This document shows, in pieces, positions 7,977 through 8,740 of a stretch of 8,740 bases of DNA (positions within the stretch are counted from its first letter, which is position 1; every line of letters starts with the position of its first letter). The DNA is taken from positions 1-8,740 of the forward strand of contig CAIYTD010000328.1 of the NCBI GenBank assembly GCA_903928955.1, read 5' to 3'. Under the pieces are notes generated by a model. The model had not been told where the DNA came from. It worked only from the letters and a program-made list of their open reading frames with translations, and did not search any database. Made by a program: the position numbers and the translations under genes. This DNA is from Oligoflexia bacterium (GTDB lineage: Bacteria > Bdellovibrionota > UBA1018).

Positions 7977-8722
7977 TATTCTGCTTTTGCTTTAATGATG
8001 TAGCGAAGTGCAAGAGAGGGTTGCATATTGTTGTGGGGTTGATTCAGGCCTTTGTCTTGAACGGTGATGTTAGAGTGGCTACCGAATATGGAAATATGAG
8101 CATGAGATCCCTTTGTATTTACTCCTTGATCATAGATTCCAAAATCACCTCCATCAAGATTGTGGTCGGCCCTTGTGCAGCGCCCCTCTCCGTGGTTGGC
8201 GGTTACATGCTGTCCATGAGAATGCCCAGGGTCATTTACTCCATGTCCATGTCCAGGGTCGTTCACATCGTGACTATGCTGAGGCATCTCTGCCTCAGTG
8301 AGCACGTGGGTTTCATTTCCGAATTTTTTACCTAATTCGCGATTACTTAATTGATCTCCCTGTCCTACTCCGACAATCGCTCTTCCTCTGAGATCCGGTA
8401 AGCGAAATTGAGCGGGCTGTCCTGCAGCAGCCTGGGCATCTGTATCATTTGCAAAGGTGCCCCCCAGGGTTTGGAATAAAAGAGGATACTCGGTAGTGTT
8501 GACTAGGGATCCATCACAGGCGAGATATCCTGTCGGAACAGAGCCTAGACCAGCATAGGGAATGATGGTGCCGATGGGGATGACACTTTTCATTTCATCT
8601 CGGAGGGTTTGGATCTGAGCAAGGACTTTCTCACAGCGCTGTTTGGCGGATTCTGCTGCAAAAGAATTTATAGCTGTTCCAAAAAATAACAATGACACAA
8701 TGATTCTTACGATTAAAGACAT
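7976..8722 (-). CDS. Exported phage tail-collar domain protein with His-rich HxH repeats
   Basis: The product is 248 residues. It has a signal peptide (hydrophobic 4-18, SFA cleavage after residue 22), then a short helical linker (about 24-45). The tail-collar domain follows at about 48-120: IPIGTIIPYAG, PTGYLACDGS, YPLLFQTLGGTF and FRLPDLRGRAIVGVGQG are typical of the family. The His-rich region at 144-216 has HxH at 149-151, 158-160, 167-169 and 207-209, three of them 9 residues apart. The end, HNNMQPSLALRYII, is the usual closing motif. In phage T4, HxH motifs in long tail-fibre tips bind iron in a trimer, and collar domains sit in receptor-binding fibres; similar domains also occur in bacterial microcystin-dependent-type proteins. 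A Sec signal is not expected for a virion part, so this is probably a bacterial surface or secreted fibre protein. It is the first gene seen in the operon. Trimer, metal binding and a receptor role are inferred. Confidence 0.95.
   Translation of the reverse strand: MSLIVRIIVSLLFFGTAINSFAAESAKQRCEKVLAQIQTLRDEMKSVIPIGTIIPYAGLGSVPTGYLACDGSLVNTTEYPLLFQTLGGTFANDTDAQAAAGQPAQFRLPDLRGRAIVGVGQGDQLSNRELGKKFGNETHVLTEAEMPQHSHDVNDPGHGHGVNDPGHSHGQHVTANHGEGRCTRADHNLDGGDFGIYDQGVNTKGSHAHISIFGSHSNITVQDKGLNQPHNNMQPSLALRYIIKAKAE
8213..8266 (-). repeat. Two 27-base in-frame tandem units encoding VNDPGHxHG
   Basis: Units 8240-8266 and 8213-8239 encode VNDPGHGHG and VNDPGHSHG. By hand they agree at 21 of 27 bases. 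Two of the differences are silent third-base changes early in the unit. Together with HSH just before, the repeat sets HxH motifs exactly 9 residues apart, as expected of a repeating fibre segment that binds metal. Confidence 0.85.
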
Positions 8723-8732
8723 AAACGGATCT

Positions 8733-8738
8733 ACCTTA
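8733..8738 (-). promoter_or_regulatory. Probable ribosome binding site of the tail-collar gene
   Basis: The reverse strand reads TAAGGT, with 11 bases between its last G and the ATG at 8722. It is a modest Shine-Dalgarno match with longish spacing. Only 18 bases of upstream sequence are visible, so no promoter can be judged. Confidence 0.5.
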
Positions 8739-8740
8739 CT

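Noticed and set aside
7966..8013. Longer start at 8013 for the 275-residue protein
   Set aside because: It would overlap the collar gene by 38 bases and put 16 polar residues before an otherwise normal signal peptide; the AAGGA site serves the ATG at 7965.
7964..8335. Plus-strand open frame of 123 codons opposite the tail-collar gene
   Set aside because: The opposite frame has a textbook collar domain and signal peptide; this frame is only its complement.
7976..8722. Prophage tail module
   Set aside because: Only the collar domain is phage-like. The product carries a Sec signal, and the three following genes are not capsid, tail, assembly or lysis genes.

Overview
The window is wholly coding and carries one gene set on the minus strand, read from right to left. 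It holds four closely packed genes: 7976-8722, 7138-7965, 3495-7109 and 1-3492 (cut by the left edge). The gaps between them are 10, 28 and 2 bases, so co-transcription is very likely. No gap reaches 30 bases, and I see no RNA gene, transposase, CRISPR array, terminator or complete promoter. The operon start lies at or beyond the right edge, and the last gene's 3' end lies beyond the left edge. Two sequence lines counted by hand gave 42-45% GC. Sec signal peptides plus a lipobox point to a Gram-negative-type (diderm) bacterium. I cannot name the genus.

In transcription order the genes encode: (1) a 248-residue protein with a signal peptide, a phage tail-collar domain and a His-rich HxH repeat like metal-binding phage fibre tips; (2) a 275-residue secreted protein of no family I recognise; (3) a 1204-residue secreted protein with two coiled-coil regions around a beta-rich centre, which holds a Gly/Ser/Thr-rich hairpin-like segment, followed by an HExxH motif; (4) at least 1164 residues of a SpvB/TcB-type protein (SpvB N-terminal region, FG-GAP/VCBS repeats, TcB middle region, YD/RHS repeats) that begins with a probable lipoprotein signal. 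Gene 4 was read by direct translation of the reverse strand: the frame stays open from 3492 to base 1.

All four products seem to be exported. My inference is a surface or secreted assembly that combines a TcB/RHS shell-like lipoprotein, a large possibly membrane-active partner, and a phage-fibre-like receptor-binding or trimeric tip. This resembles a Tc (ABC) toxin in its B component only: no recognisable TcA subunit is present, and the usual Tc components are not preceded by this set of Sec-exported proteins. Function, toxin identity and target are unknown, and the C-terminal part of gene 4, where RHS proteins usually carry their variable effector, is outside the window.
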